From Tigriopus japonicus (taxonomy: Eukaryota; Arthropoda; Copepoda; Harpacticoida; Harpacticidae), in assembly GCA_010645155.1 (NCBI GenBank), contig CM021320.1:1366965-1430964 (forward strand): a DNA stretch of 64,000 nt, read 5' to 3'. Positions 47,363 to 60,382 of the stretch are shown here, one piece after another. A program made the position numbers and the translations under genes. The notes under the pieces were generated by a model, which saw nothing but the letters and a program-made list of their open reading frames with translations, was not told the DNA's origin and ran no database searches. Every line of letters starts with the position of its first letter. The stretch's first letter is position 1.

Positions 47363-47844
47363 GAGAGAGCAAAAGTTCACTCGATTAGTCTTTACTTCCA
47401 AGTACCTTATTCGCTTTTCAGCCGTAAAATAGATGCATATTATTCTTACCAAAAAACAATCGTGGCTTCCGAAGTTGTAACGCATGTCAGGAAATTAATC
47501 TGTATTTGCCTAAAGGTACAAGAACGGCAGCACACGGTGCTATAAAATCGATAGAAAGGAAAACCCCAAGAAAAACAAGGAAAGGGGAGCTAAACCCAAA
47601 AGCTAAAAAAACATTTGAAGAATATTTTATCACAGCTACTAGTATTTTAAATAGACTCTAAATCACGGGCTGTTCTCAATCATAGATGACGAACTGCGAT
47701 ACGGCATTTCACGAGGGAATCCTTTGAGAGAGGATCTGATGATCCAATTTCTCTGGGTCTGAATGTAATTGGCGAGGGCTTAGGTTTCGGCCTTGTCTTG
47801 GCACCATTTCTACCAACGAGGGTATCACTTAGTTTCCATTGGAG

Positions 47845-50800
47845 TCAAGTCGAAGATTTCGAGGCCGATGATTGAAGAAGCTCTTGAATCTGTGTCTTGT
47901 ACATCTCCTTCACGTCTTGCAAATCGAGTCGAAGCTCTTCCGCTTCCTCAACCTTTTCACCATACATCTAAAAGCAAAGGAAGAACGAAATGAGAATCCA
48001 TGGGCATTTAGGCTAAATTAAAGACATTATTTGCCGCATGTAAAATTTAGCCACAATATTGCATTTTGTGGCTGAGCTTTGAGGAAAAATGTGAAAGAGC
48101 CAAGGGCAAAGCTCCTTGAACTTGTGAGCCTGAGGTGTGCTCAGAGGCTTCATTTTAACATTCCAAGATTTCCCGTTTTCCGGGGAATGTTGGACATTGA
48201 TATTAATCCCTGCCTAACGCGAAAAAAGGGAAAGTTATTCACTTGGACATTTATCTTTATTACTTTTGACATCAGCGTTCAAGGATTTTGATGGGAATTG
48301 CTTGAAAATTTTTGTTCCCAAACTCCTTGCAAAACTTATCTCGGAAAAAGAAACACTTTTTTGACAAGTCTTCTTGCAGTTTTGATCATGGTAATGGATA
48401 AAAGCGTAACTGAGGGGTGTCAAAGACTGCACTTCAAAAGGTCTTGCCAAGTCTTTAAAGTTGTTTGACAATGCCTCACTTGTGAGCTCGAGAGAACCAA
48501 GTTTGTACTGAAATGCCCAAACTATTGGGGAAATAAGCCAACCAACCTACCTCTTTTTGGATTACTTCGCCGCCACCGCAGCAACCACTAACTAGGTTAT
48601 TCATGACGATGATGAGCTTACCGTTAACATTGTCTGGTACTTGGCCTCGGTTTCTTGGTACAATCCCTTCATCTCTTTCAGCTCTAAATCCAGAGTCTCA
48701 TAGGATTCCACCTTTTGAGTAAGTCGACTCACTTCGGCGTTCAGATTATCTCGAGCTCGCTCGAGATTACCCAATTCCATCTGCATTTGGATGACTTCTC
48801 CGTCTCTTTGTTTCAACTGAGCTTGCAAGTTTTCAACCAAAGCGGCCGTGGAACCTGTTTGCCGCATGGTATCGTACAAGTTGGAACTTCCGCCGATGGC
48901 ATTGCGCATCACCGAAGCAGAATCAAAGACCTCGTCCTAGAAAATGGTACAGAATTTATGATTTATTCTTTTCAGGATGGTGATGGCACCCAAAACTTGA
49001 GGGACTCGCTCTCAAAAAGCTTGAAGAGAGACGCAAAAAGGTCGTGCAAAATGCGGAAATTTCCACCAAAAAAGACTCTAACTCGTGACAAAGCCCAAGA
49101 AAATCAACTAGCTCTGTTTTGTGCAGTCGAAAAGGAATTCTTTGCAACCAAGGTTCCCCTTTTTTACACATTTTACCGAGTCCAACTTACAGATGAGGCA
49201 AGCACGGAAGTCGTGGATGTTGTGCTCTTTTGGGCATTTCTCTAGAATTTTTAGGACAAATTGGGTTGAGTGCCCATTTGCAAATGATTGACGGGCCATA
49301 GTTTAGGCTGGCTTAAGGTTTGAAAATAAACGTTCATTTAAGTATAAATGAATTTCAGGAGGGTTATAAACAAAATCGGAGATCCAACACCAAATCAGAT
49401 TTCAAACTAATTCTTTCGTGGTTTCGCTTTTTTATGTTGCGATCAATGCATTCAACGTTTAAATAATAAATAGTTGGACTCCAGGAGACAAAACTTAAAT
49501 GAAATTTGATTCAATTACAGTTGTAAAGTTATTATAAGTAATTACTCTTGACACCAATGCCATCCAATTCAGTTGCCTTTGAAACCAACGTAATTTCAAA
49601 ATTTCAACAGGTCTACTTTTGCCCAACCAAAAGCCCGTCAATCTTTTGAGAATGACGATAAAAGAAGAAACGGTGTTCACTTACCGGCCACATTTCGGAA
49701 TACGATCCATTGACAGAAAGGTGAGATAACGATGGCGAGGGCGAAGAGCGAGTCGATCGGATCAATTCCAATTCGGCTTGAATTTCCTTCACCTTTCGTT
49801 CTCTATCCTTTAATTGCTCCTGAATATGGATGAGCTTGCGCTTCTCGGTTTGCAGGTCTTGACGTTCTGTGTCTAGAGCCGCTTCGAGGAAGTCCTTCTC
49901 ACGTTTCAGTTCATGGATCTCATCTGAGAGAGACTTCTTCATACTTTCTGACAGGGTCGAACTCTTGACGTTTTGTTGCTCTAATTGTTGGCGTTTGGTC
50001 AGTTCCTCTTCATATTTGACCTCAAGGTTGGCCTTTTCTCTGCTCACATTATTGTACTTGGACTCGAGGGCGGCTGATTTGGAGGAGAGATGCATGTATT
50101 GCTCGGATGCGGTTCGCTCACGTTCTTGGGCTGCAGCTAATTGGATTGAGGCCTGTTGAAGCCTTTCGGAGAGGCTCCTCTCGACTCTTTCACTTGAAGA
50201 CTGGGACTCATTTAGACTGGCTTGAAGGGATTCAATTTGTCTTAACAAAGGTCGAGTGGCGGCTGAAACACTGGCTGATAATTCCTCGTGGCGATTTTCG
50301 GCCTGTTCCAGACGCTGCATCAAATCTTCTCGCTCTCGCCTTAATTGATCCTCTTTGCGGGCAGTTATACGTTCTTCGTCGGCCAATGAACTTCGTAGTT
50401 CATCAATTTGACGGTAGAGGGAATCCTTTTCAGTCCGAGATTGTTCTTGAAGTTCTCGGAGTTGTTCCTGTAGGGCTTGTTTAGCGGCCATTTCTCGGCT
50501 GAGTGCCAATTCTTGAGCTTCACCTTCTTTTTCGAGCAAGCCACGTTTGAGCTCCGCCATCTCTCGATAAGCTCCTTCCAAGCTCAATTTTAGCCCATTC
50601 ACTTTTTCGGTGGCATCTTCCAATTCCGATAAAACTCTTTTGTGCTCATCCTCCCATTTAGAGTTGGCACTGGTGAGGTTTTGAATAGCCTCAATCTGCT
50701 TGGATTCAACCTCGTCTTTGGCTTTGAGGCTCTTCTTCAACCGGTCGGCTTCGGTGGTTTTCTCTTCTAAATTGGCTTTTAATTGTTTGATCTCTTTCTC

Positions 50801-52436
50801 GTTGGCTTTGTCTTTGACTCGTAGTTTCTTGATGATCTCCGCATGTTTTCCAACTTGAACGGAGAGTTTTTGCCCTTCAGCTCTCAAATCTTCAATGATT
50901 TCATCTTTTTCACTTATCAACGCGTTCAAATCGTTTTCTGACATCATTGATGAGGAACTCTTCTTCAATTTCTGAAAACGAAATCCAAACAACGACAATG
51001 AAATTTCAAGAAGGTGGCTAAAATTGTATTCGTCGCATACCTTATTTTCCTCTAAATACGAATCTTTCTCGGCTATGGCTCGTTGTAGTTTATTCTCTAA
51101 TGTCGCGAGCCTTTGCGTTAGGTCATCGTTGGAAGCATTCGACTCAACGAGTTTGGCATTGACCTTCATGGCCTCTTTGATTTGACTGGAAAAACCGAAA
51201 CAAAATAAGCACTTGAAAACGCTTTTCGATTTACCAAAACGAAATCATGGCTAAACCCACCTGTTCAAATCGACGTTCTTTTCCTGGAGTTCCATGTTGG
51301 CTCGACTCAGTTCGACCATTTTCGATTCCCGGGCTTCGAGGACATCGTTCATGTCGGTCAACTTCCGGAGCAATCGATCGATTTCGGCGGCATTTCCATC
51401 TTCAGTTGATCCAGAACCCGAATGTTCTGACCCACTTCGTTTATGACCTAGAAATTCAACTCACAATCATTTTCAATCCCGGATCCAAACCCCGAATACA
51501 ACCTAAATGCTAACCTCCTGATACTGAATCTACATTCGGTTGAGCGTTATTATGGCTTCTTTTGGGGCTGGGCCATCCTTTATGTCCATTAGCCCCGGTG
51601 GCGGAAGTAATCACTTCGATATCGGAGCTCGTGGCTTGGGTCTCGAACTCATCGCCCGAGGTCTGTCCACTCGTGGGAAACGAGAAATTTTTCATCACTT
51701 CATAACTCTTTGAAGACGAGGTATCACTGGGTCGCTCCGAATTATTATCCACCATAGCCTCTTCCATCATATTCGTCACTCCGACAGCGGCTTCTTCCGT
51801 TTCAACTTCGATTTCCTCGGATTCTTCCCAGCCTTTGAGCGTCTCAACACTCATTTCTTGGGAGCTCAATAACGGCGTCGGCAAAGCGCTCGAATCCGAC
51901 GAAGCCTCTCCTACCGACAAAACGGCGGGTGACAACCGACCCGCATCCGATACCGACATCGAGGCCGCTTCCACGGCCACTTCGGCCTCACTAACCTCGG
52001 TCATCACGGCCGAACTCGTTGAGGTCACCGAAGCGGTTTCATCGGTTAAAGCCGCGGGTTGAGCGCTGATCACGGGTAAAGCATCGGGCGGGGCCGACTC
52101 CGTAGAGGTCGTAGGAGGCGGAGGGGCGGTTTTTAATAAAGGCGGGGCTTCGAAAAATGATCCCGTGAACGATCCCCATAATTTGGCCGAGGATTCTTTG
52201 ACCGATTGGCGCATAAATTCCGAAGAGGCCGACGTGATGGAGGATGAACGCGAGGAGGAGCGCGAGGAGGTCGAGGGCGGGCCATCGGGAGGGGCGGTGG
52301 GCGTGGAGGGAATGGCGGGTTTGTCAGATTCGCTGGCTTCGATGTCGAGGGCCTTGTCGATGGTCTTTTGAGCCTCGGTTAAGGCCGATTTGGCGATGGA
52401 CGTAAAATGGTTGGCGTTCAACCAAGAAGAGGCCAT
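47845..52436 (-). CDS. TMF1: TMF1/ARA160, Golgi coiled-coil protein, 6 exons
   Basis: Exons 52436-51515, 51447-51261, 51185-51041, 50971-49685, 48936-48622 and 47967-47845; GT-AG, in phase, 992 aa (human 1093). TMF1 is a golgin that binds RAB6 and tethers vesicles at the Golgi. The N terminus SSWLNANHFTSIAKSALTEA matches the conserved TMF1 start. A Ser/Thr/Glu-rich region follows to about residue 310, then a long coiled coil over exons 2-5 with the family signature VSAATRPLLRQIESLQASL. Exon 5 has GGSSNLYDTMRQTGS and exon 6 the conserved end MYGEKVEEAEELRLDL and MYKTQIQELL. A 69-nt intron (50972-51040) stays open in frame, so unspliced RNA would still be readable there. Confidence 0.93.
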
Positions 52437-53699
52437 GGTTTTTATGCGGGGGTCGGAACCTTCAACATGAACCGTGGAGCGGGCACTTTAAGGATTTGAT
52501 TTCACTCATTCATCACGGTTTTGGAAGAGCGAGAAACTGTTCTTTTTCTTAGGGAAAACATGACTTCAAGTCAATCAGGGTGATAATTGAGAAATATGAC
52601 TTTGTTCAAAAGATAGTTGGACCGGGAAAAAAGGAGATGCTAGCGGAAGAATGTTAAAAAATGAAAATTTGAAGAGCAGTGTTGGCAAAGAAAGGGATAA
52701 TGTTGAGCGGGAGAGGTTGGAGAGGGAAATTTTGAGGGTCGATTTGGGGCGGTCACCCCGATTTTGGATCTGGGTGACGTCTCTCGTGATGTCAGCAATC
52801 TGTCACTCGCGACCTCTGGTGAGGCTTTATGAAAAGGTAGGTTTGGTGAGGAAGACTCGCATTCAAGGTTTTCGAATAAAATCATTGAATAGTTGCGCTT
52901 TTTTGAAGCCTAATGTTGATTTGTTTTTAGTTTAGGAGAAGGCACTTTTATGTTTTTAACGAGCTAATTTTTAAACCATACTCAATGAGTGTTAAAGCTT
53001 AATTCTCATTTACAATCGAGCAGGGTAGGCAACACAGTTTTAAATGGAAACACAACACAAACAAAACCCTGGAGGTCTGGAATCCTTTGGTCAAAATTAG
53101 ATCCATATGTTTGATTAGTTTTTGGGAGAATGCAAACTTTAATAAAGCGTAGCTAGAAAGAAAGCAAATACTTTGAAAAACGCGAACATTTCAAATCTAG
53201 ATTCTGTATGATGTTTGGAAAGTGTGAATCAAATCAACCATTTCAGGTTTTCAGGTCATCAGGTTTGTATTTCAACAAACAGTCATTTCCTCTCACTCTG
53301 AGCCTACCTTTTAATTTAATGAATCGTCTTCGTCCAAATTCTCACCAATGCAAATATATGTTTTCTAAAAACGCTTTTTGTGATGACGCAAAAACGAGGT
53401 TAAAAAACTCATGTACAAGAACGGATACCAACCCCAATTAATCTTAAAAAATTGTCATCCATTCTTTTTTGTTATTTAACAATCTTGTAGCGGGAACCCT
53501 GGGGAAAAAGGAGGAACGAAGGGGAGCAAGAGGAAAATAAATGATTCAGTGTTTTATGAGCAATAAAGGAGTTAAGACCCGCTTCAATCTCTTCTTTCTT
53601 TGATTTAGAAAGAACCAACACGTAACTACAGATGTACACGTAACCATCAAATGTACACAAGCCCTGGTATGTTCGAATACATCCTTTAAAATTCATGAA
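52437..53699. other. Intergenic DNA upstream of TMF1
   Basis: Holds the TMF1 promoter next to 52437 but no motif stands out. The rest is AT-rich with no gene or repeat that I can support. Confidence 0.45.
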
Positions 53700-53885
53700 T
53701 AGGGATGGGCGAAAAGTGCATTTTGTTTTGTTTTGGCATCAAACTCATTTTTAACACTTTTCACTTCTCGCTCTTATTTTCGCTTTTTCGCGAATGTGGA
53801 AAAAGTATATACAAATTGTTGAGAATGTGCTCTATCTTTTTTAAAAACGTCACCTTTTCGAAGATTTTTTTCCAGATAATTTTTA
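53700..53885 (+). mobile_element. Left end of a hAT-type element
   Basis: TAGGGATGGGCGAAAAGTGC at 53700 matches the end of the complete hAT element at 62012 (TAGGGACGGGCAGAAAGTGC) in 18 of 20 bases. The matching right end was not found nearby; it may be truncated by the inverted-repeat element that begins at 53885. Confidence 0.45.
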
Positions 53886-56236
53886 GGCCGCATGTTAATG
53901 CAGCTAATTCAAAAAGCGAGAGTACACCAAAATCAAGTCAGATTAACGTTTGTTGAGTATATACTCACCCATGGATATCTAGACCCTGGATGTCGTACGG
54001 AAAATTGAGGTGACCGCTTGGTTGGCTAGAGGAAGGAATGAAGCAAAGAAGCAAGTTTTTCATTTTTTGGTGTAGTTAGCTCATTCTTAATGATCCTGTT
54101 TAACTATGAACATAAAATTCTATATTTTCTTGTGGCATGAAATACTATCTAACCATTTTACCTGCTAAGGGGAAGGTTATTGTAGTCATATTTGCATCTT
54201 TCTTCCTGAATGTTTGATTTTAACCATGTGATTTTTTTTTGCTGCCAATCTATTATTTCACATAATATAGACAAGTTTGCAACAAATTATTTCCTGTTCC
54301 TTCTCATCTATTTTACAACGTGTTTGATAACATTGATTTATATATGTGTTTATTGAAGTACATTTAAACAAGAAGTATTTCATTACATTTGCTTAATGCA
54401 CTAGAATATATAACACTATATCCTTCCAGGGCATAGTTTCCCCTAAGTTTTGTTGCATTTGTGGTCTAATTCATCAGTGTTATTGTTTTCAGAGGGTAGA
54501 CAGTCTTTGCATTTATCCTTAAGTATTTTTCCAATCTTCGTAAAAGGAATAAAGGACTAAGAAATTTTTCTTGGAACAAATCAGAAGCACATCCTACTCA
54601 CAAATGTATAAATGTTTTGTGAAACTATGATAGTTATAGTCACAAAACCTAACATCAAAGTGCAATTTTTCAAAACCAAAGCTGGCTGACAATGATGTAT
54701 CTTTTAATGTTCCAGAAACACATAAAGTTGATGAAACTTTAAACTTTGTGTGAAAAGGCTGTTTCAAAGTGAACTGGATTTGATAGATTGTCCAAGATTT
54801 TTGTATCATAAGTAAAACAGGGAACAGCCTCCAAACCAAACATTTGATGGAGGGCTTAAGATTGAACACACTGTTGACTTCTATTGCTCATCTTGACTTG
54901 TTGATCTTGATGGAGCAATGTTATGTTCGGCATAATTGTATCAACATTGCTAAGCCATCATTTGTTTTACATGAAAGGGCAATATGCAATTCTAGACAAA
55001 TTCTGTTTAACAACATTGGTCACCTTAACTTTTGACAAATACAACCAGCAAGTAAAATGTATGAACAATGTAAGATAAAGAAAAAAGTTACAAATAAAGT
55101 AATGCTCAATGCAAATGGCAAGTGAATTGAAAGCACAAAATTTTGATCACTATGATCAAAAATGACAATTCCATATTTTTGCACCTTTTAGGACTGTATA
55201 GTCCATTGCACAGATAAATTAAAACAACCACCTTTTGCTCCAATTTTTCTCATTTTTCTTCATCATAACACCTTGGTGAGTGCAAACACCTTATGACTTG
55301 AAAGAGTTAACACAAAGACCTTAGAAAGCCAGTTCTTAGCGCCCTAAATATTTTTGGATTGTGTTTAACAAATGTGGAGATAGGTTTTATTCTGCCATAC
55401 AAAATTGGTCATTAACTATTCAAACCTTGTTGTGATGCATCCAAAAAAAGCAACCAAAATGAGGTGCATTGCAGCATATTGGTTATTCATACTTCAAATA
55501 AATCTAGATTTGCCTACCTTTGTATGCACTTCAGTAGATCTCAGTGAATGGAAACTCCTGAACATATCTTTCAACACTTGTGTTTGTTGGTCATTGATGG
55601 CTGAAGTTCCCCACCACTCATAGAGCCCCTTTGGTCTCACCCTGGTGCCCACCACTTCACTTCACACCCCTTCAAAAAGGTCTGAAGACCACATTTGACT
55701 TGTTTTTTGGATTTTTGTTTCCTGACGCTTTAAATTCAACCACAACCAGGAACAAACTGAAGTGCTTCCTTTATAGACAACTACTGGCATTGTCAATGGT
55801 CACAAACATTTAGAGGGCAAGCCAAATTTCTAATCTTGTGCCATAGTATTTTGAGACAAGATTAATGAGATGGACCCAAAACATACTATTCATTTGGAAA
55901 TCATTAATCAATGTTCAATTATTGCACAACTTTGTCCATTCTTCTTTTTGAAAAACTAGTTTTGATTGGGCTCAAGTCAAAATAAGTCTAACCCTGAACA
56001 TCACTTGGGAAGCCAAATGAGTCTACAGTAAATGGGCTCAGAATTTTAGCCAACCAAGTGGTCGGAGAGGTTGGGCGATTCTGTTCCGTTAGTCGTCCAC
56101 TCGAGACGTCCATGACTCACCCCAGCTCCTGTGTTTTAAACACAACAGCTGTCGAGAGTACATACTTTAGGCACGTCAATCTGACTTGATTTTGTGTACT
56201 CTCGTTTTTTGAATTAGCTGCATTAACATGCGGCCT
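53885..56236. mobile_element. 2.35-kb unit with about 60-bp terminal inverted repeats
   Basis: The left end AGGCCGCATGTTAATGCAGC, continuing CTAATTCAAAAAGCGAGAGTACACC, is matched inverted at 56175-56236 with very few changes. The interior, about 2.2 kb, is AT-rich with no transposase-like frame; the longest frames are under 100 codons. I could not define a target duplication, so it may be a non-autonomous element or two copies of a shorter repeat. Confidence 0.6.
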
Positions 56237-56864
56237 ATTAAAACTTAAGCTTACTTGATGCTCTAGTCCACCCAAAAAGTTCAGACAATCTATGCAGCGA
56301 AAGAAAAATGGTAATAATGTAAATGAAAACTGGTTTTGTCATATTTTTGAGAGCACCATTTCACCTGTTTAATTTTTAACATGATTTTTGCAAAATTGAA
56401 AATTAATCAAATTTATTTTTACATTGAGTAATTTGATAGCCAACCTTCATTGTACGTTCAAAACGAGCGAATGGCAGATTATCCCATATGCTCAGTTATT
56501 ATTTCTTTTTTTCCCGTTTGGTTCAGTACCATTTTCGTCAATCAGAATCAAAACTTCAAAAAAAATTATTTCGATCATTAAAGTAAAACACATTTTGGGG
56601 CACTTTCAGATGCCTTGACTAGGGTATGATCTGTTAAAACAACAATTTTCAAACTTTTGCGCTTCAAGTTTGAAAAACAGCATGAAGAAGCTGAACTTTT
56701 TTACGATTTTTTTTGGAGCTTCATTCCAATTTTGACCTTTTCTGCTTCTCATGTTGCTCTTCATTTTTCGTTTTCTGAGAACACTTTTCGTGCAAGTTTG
56801 GGTGAGCCTTACATTTATTTGCGCTTTTTGTCCCTCTCTATTCATCCGTCATCGTAGTTCCAGG
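56237..56864. other. Gene-free stretch
   Basis: AT-rich, no feature recognised. Confidence 0.45.
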
Positions 56865-57326
56865 CAAGAAGCACTGGAATCATGGAGTGGGAGGCTAGCA
56901 ATGAGAATTACGATTTTCAGTAGAAACGAGTCAAATGACCTCTGACAAAATGATGATTTTGCAAATGAGACCTTTCTTTTGTCGAGTAAACTACGTATTT
57001 AAATTTTCAGCTCAATTGAACGTCGGAGACAAAAGTTATGCACACTCAAAGTTCAGTGCAAATCCTACCCAGAATGATGAACTAGCCCTTTTGTGGTAAT
57101 CGTTTTACCACAGAATGGCGAGTTCATTTATTCTATGCTCTCTTCAGTACATAAGTTTGAGAAGGCATAACTTTTCACTCCGGCATTCGAATGGGCTGAA
57201 TTTTGAAATACGCGTTCTTCTCAATGCGAGCCAGGTCTCGTTTTCAGAAGAACGCAAATGGTTCTTTCTACTGGAAATCATAATTCTCATTTCAAGCCTC
57301 CCACTCCATGATTTCCGTGCTTCTTG
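56865..57326. mobile_element. Foldback element with 7-bp target duplication, second intact copy
   Basis: 462 bp, ends CAAGAAGCACTGGAATCATG and the inverse of CAAGAAGCACGGAAATCATG, flanked by identical TTCCAGG (56858-56864 and 57327-57333). Its halves pair along almost the full length and the centre again has CCCTTTTGTGGTAA opposite its complement. It lies about 440 bp upstream of the riboflavin kinase start. Confidence 0.88.
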
Positions 57327-57333
57327 TTCCAGG

Positions 57334-57769
57334 CAACTCAGTCTTTCTTCCTTCCTTACTTCCTGCCTTCTAAAAGTCAGCTGTCTATACATAATTCCAA
57401 GCACTTTTAGTATGTTGTCAAACCTTTTAGTATCAACACGGATAAGTTTATGAACAAAAACGATGCATGACTGCCTTGGATGGCTTGATCGCATTGAACC
57501 TTGAACATTTGATCCTTTTTGTGTGATCAACGACGCTTTTGCATCATCATCTTCATCATCGTCCTCGTGATTGTGACTGCCACCATAACAGAGCAAAACG
57601 GCATTGTGTATGTATGGACATGTGGTCAAAGAAGTACACGAACTTCATTGAAAAAGATATGGGCTTGTCGTTGATGAACACTTTAATGACTGCATAACGC
57701 ACCAAACGTCAAAAAAGGAAGATATAAGATGACCACGTGATTACGCTCTTGATTATATATCATTCATGG
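57334..57769 (+). promoter_or_regulatory. Upstream region of riboflavin kinase
   Basis: Between the foldback element and the first ATG. It includes a short (ATC)n tract at 57543-57563 and the palindromic CACGTG at 57734-57739 (an E-box in GACCACGTGATT), about 31 bases before the start codon. Confidence 0.4.
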
Positions 57770-58681
57770 ATGGTGGGGGGTGTCATTATTCAATCAGCCA
57801 CTCGACTCATTAGGGGCTCTCTCGTCCCACGTGCTCGCTCCATTTCTATGATGGCCGTCCAACATCCCGTGCGAGTCCAAGGTCAAGTGGTGAAAGGATT
57901 CGGACGAGGCTCCAAGGAATTGGGCATCCCCACGGGTAAGCTTAGTTTCAAAGACAAAACACGAAAACAATTTAAAAGACATGTACCTGAGTCTAGACGG
58001 TTTTGTCACTTAAAACATGCTTAGACAAATGATTGAACCTTTTTCCGACTCATTTCTGAAGTTGTGTTAAGTTTTGTTTAGAAATCTATTCAATCCTTAG
58101 TTTTTAACATTTAATTGACCATGATGTAATGGAATCGACGAATTTATCGTCCGTCTAATTATAGCCAATTTCTCTGAGGAGGTGATCGAACGGCTGCCGA
58201 CAACTATTGATACGGGCATTTATTACGGATGGGCACGGATCGATCAAGGTGCTATCTATAAGATGGTGATGAGCGTGGGCTGGAATCCGTATTATAAGAA
58301 TGAAAAGAAGTCCATGGTAAGTCGAACCCGAATTAACGAGGATTTTTCTTCTTGGATTTAATCGTCTCGATTTAGGAAACGCATATCATTCACGAGTTCG
58401 ACGAGGATTTCTATGGATCTTGGCTTCGCGTGATCGTGTCTGGGTACATTCGTCCCGAAGAAAACTACAATTGCTTGGGTAAAGGAGTCTATTGATTACA
58501 TATTAAAGATATGTTTGTTCTCTCAATGATCCCTATCTTTCCTCTCTCTCTTTTAGACGATTTAATTCGTGCCATTCGTAATGATATCGCCACGGCTGAG
58601 CGCGAATTGGAGAGTCCGACTCAATTATTACTCAAAACTGACGGATTTTTGACGGATCCGTTGGACTCGAATCAATCTTGA
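57770..58681 (+). CDS. RFK: Riboflavin kinase, 4 exons
   Basis: Exons 57770-57935, 58165-58316, 58376-58478 and 58557-58681; GT-AG, in phase, 181 aa. The enzyme phosphorylates riboflavin to FMN with ATP. Motifs: [20 protein letters not shown], the flavokinase signature with the phosphate-binding loop and [30 protein letters not shown] and HEFDEDFYG (with the family's catalytic Glu region following). From the internal MMAVQHP the protein would be 155 aa, exactly the human length. The extra 26 residues from the first ATG ([20 protein letters not shown]...) have three or four Arg, no acidic residue and an amphipathic look, like a mitochondrial targeting sequence. Confidence 0.93.
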
Positions 58682-58784
58682 CCTGAAATGCTTTTGACTA
58701 GCTCCAATATAGTTATGTGTGAGTCATGCTGAGCGTCTGTGTCTCCGTGTCACAAATAGAGGAATGTTATGGACCAACGATAGA

Positions 58785-58790
58785 AATAAA
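58785..58790 (+). terminator. Polyadenylation signal for riboflavin kinase
   Basis: AATAAA 104 bp after the stop codon, between the convergent RFK and OGFOD3 genes. Confidence 0.7.
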
Positions 58791-58999
58791 TTTACATTAT
58801 TGACGGCAATGGTAAAAACGATTGTTTTGATGGCCAATCAATATTCACCAATGAGGCAAGTGTATACTATGCGGTTTGTCATTTGATGCTAAGCATTAAC
58901 CTTCAAACCGTACTTGAAAACGGCGAATAGGAAACATCTACGTAACAAGGCTGATTCACACTAATTGATGGAATGTTTTGCACGATTCTTCGACTTTGT

Positions 59000-60382
59000 C
59001 TACGACAAATCGGCCCCAGGATTGGGTATGGCTTGGCTGAAATAAAAGGAAAAAAAACAAATATCTCACGTTACTTCCGTCAACAAATGATCGATTTCAA
59101 CTTTCAAAGCTGATTGTACCTCGGATCACACGTGAATCCCATGGTCAGGGCGTACCGAATGCCCGAAGTGACTGGCTCCACATGATGCTTGTTCTCAATA
59201 CCCGATGTAAAGGCGGATACTCGACCGACCCGAGGTTCAATGGTTCTAAGGTTATCAAAATATTATTGAGTTATCACCATAGATTTCCATAATTCGGATC
59301 TTTGTGTTGAGACCGTACCTGTTCATGTTGTCATGAGCATCCACAAAGACGAACGAACCTCCTTGGAAGTCGATTCCAAAATCGGTTAGGTAGAGCAAAG
59401 ACGTGTAATGAAAACTAGGATATGTCTCCTTATCAATGTGAACGTGCCAATATTCGTCATGGAGGGTTTGAGCCGGAGCATTGGTGATCCGTGAGAAGAA
59501 TGTGGGATGTGATAAATACAAATGGTCGTTGTTGAGGCCAAAATGCTCTGACACGGCCGCTTTCACGCGATCTTTCACCGCTCTAGACAGAAAATCAATT
59601 CTATGAGGCTTTTGATCTTACTTGGAAGTCGTAGATAGTATCATTCCTTACTTGTAAACCTCAAATTCTGAGCGAGTGAAGAGATCAGGGAATACTTTGT
59701 ACACATTGATGAATGCTTCTCCTTGAGACAGGGCACCCGAATGAAGGTCTAAAATCGAGGCTCCACCCGACGATCCTCCTTTCGAAAGACCTTTCTTAGC
59801 CAAATTTAAGATGGCCTCGGTTTCAGCTTCCGTAATTAAGCCATCCATTATGACTCGTCCACATTTCCGGGGTAAACAATCTATAATTCAAACAAAATAG
59901 CGTCCCTTGAGTATGAGATCCATGCGTTTATTTCATCCTTCCTTCTTTCCTTACCTTGACTGCCCACTTTCTCAATGTCTTGACGATATGAAGGCGTACA
60001 GACCGAGTTTTGATATCGTTTGCTCTCCAGGACCTCACTTTGTTTGGCCATGATGGTGTTGGTCTTGCCGGATTTGGCGGTGTAATACAGAATCATGGCG
60101 ATGGCTCCAATCGTAACGATGCGGGTCCATTGTTTGTGCGAAAGAACCGCTCCTTTATCGCTGGTTTCCGGACTGATTCGTTTCATTAATCTGACAAATC
60201 ATAGAGCATTAATAAATAACCTTTAGGCGTTTTTCATGCGTGTCATTCTCGTACTTTGGATTGTAGCGACCACTGAAAGGCGTGGCTGTTTTGGGTCGAG
60301 CTGTGCTGGGACGAGAAGTGGGTGGTTCCTCCGTTCCTCCTGTGGTTTTGTCCCCTTTTCGAGAGCGTTGGATCACCGTCAT
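59000..60382 (-). CDS. OGFOD3: OGFOD3-like 2-oxoglutarate/iron oxygenase, 6 exons
   Basis: Exons 60382-60255, 60190-59955, 59880-59652, 59582-59319, 59245-59120 and 59036-59000; GT-AG, in phase, 339 aa (human 319). It is a single-pass membrane protein with a lumenal prolyl-4-hydroxylase-like domain; the substrate is unknown. A basic N-terminal tail precedes a membrane span (IVTIGAIAMILYY, about 66-80). Then PRKCGRV, GGASILDLHSGALS and LTKPTFFSRI-like LSHPTFFSRI, all diagnostic for OGFOD3. Iron ligands: His246 and Asp248 in WHVHIDKE and His306 in ENKHHVEP; Arg316 (GIRYALT) should bind 2-oxoglutarate. The first exon is short and was found only by splice phase and by its basic character, so the N terminus is less sure; a start at an ATG in exon 2 (60186) is the alternative. 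Confidence 0.9.

Noticed and set aside
48715..49245. 176-codon plus-strand ORF
   Set aside because: Partly antisense to TMF1 exon 5 and partly intron; no motif.
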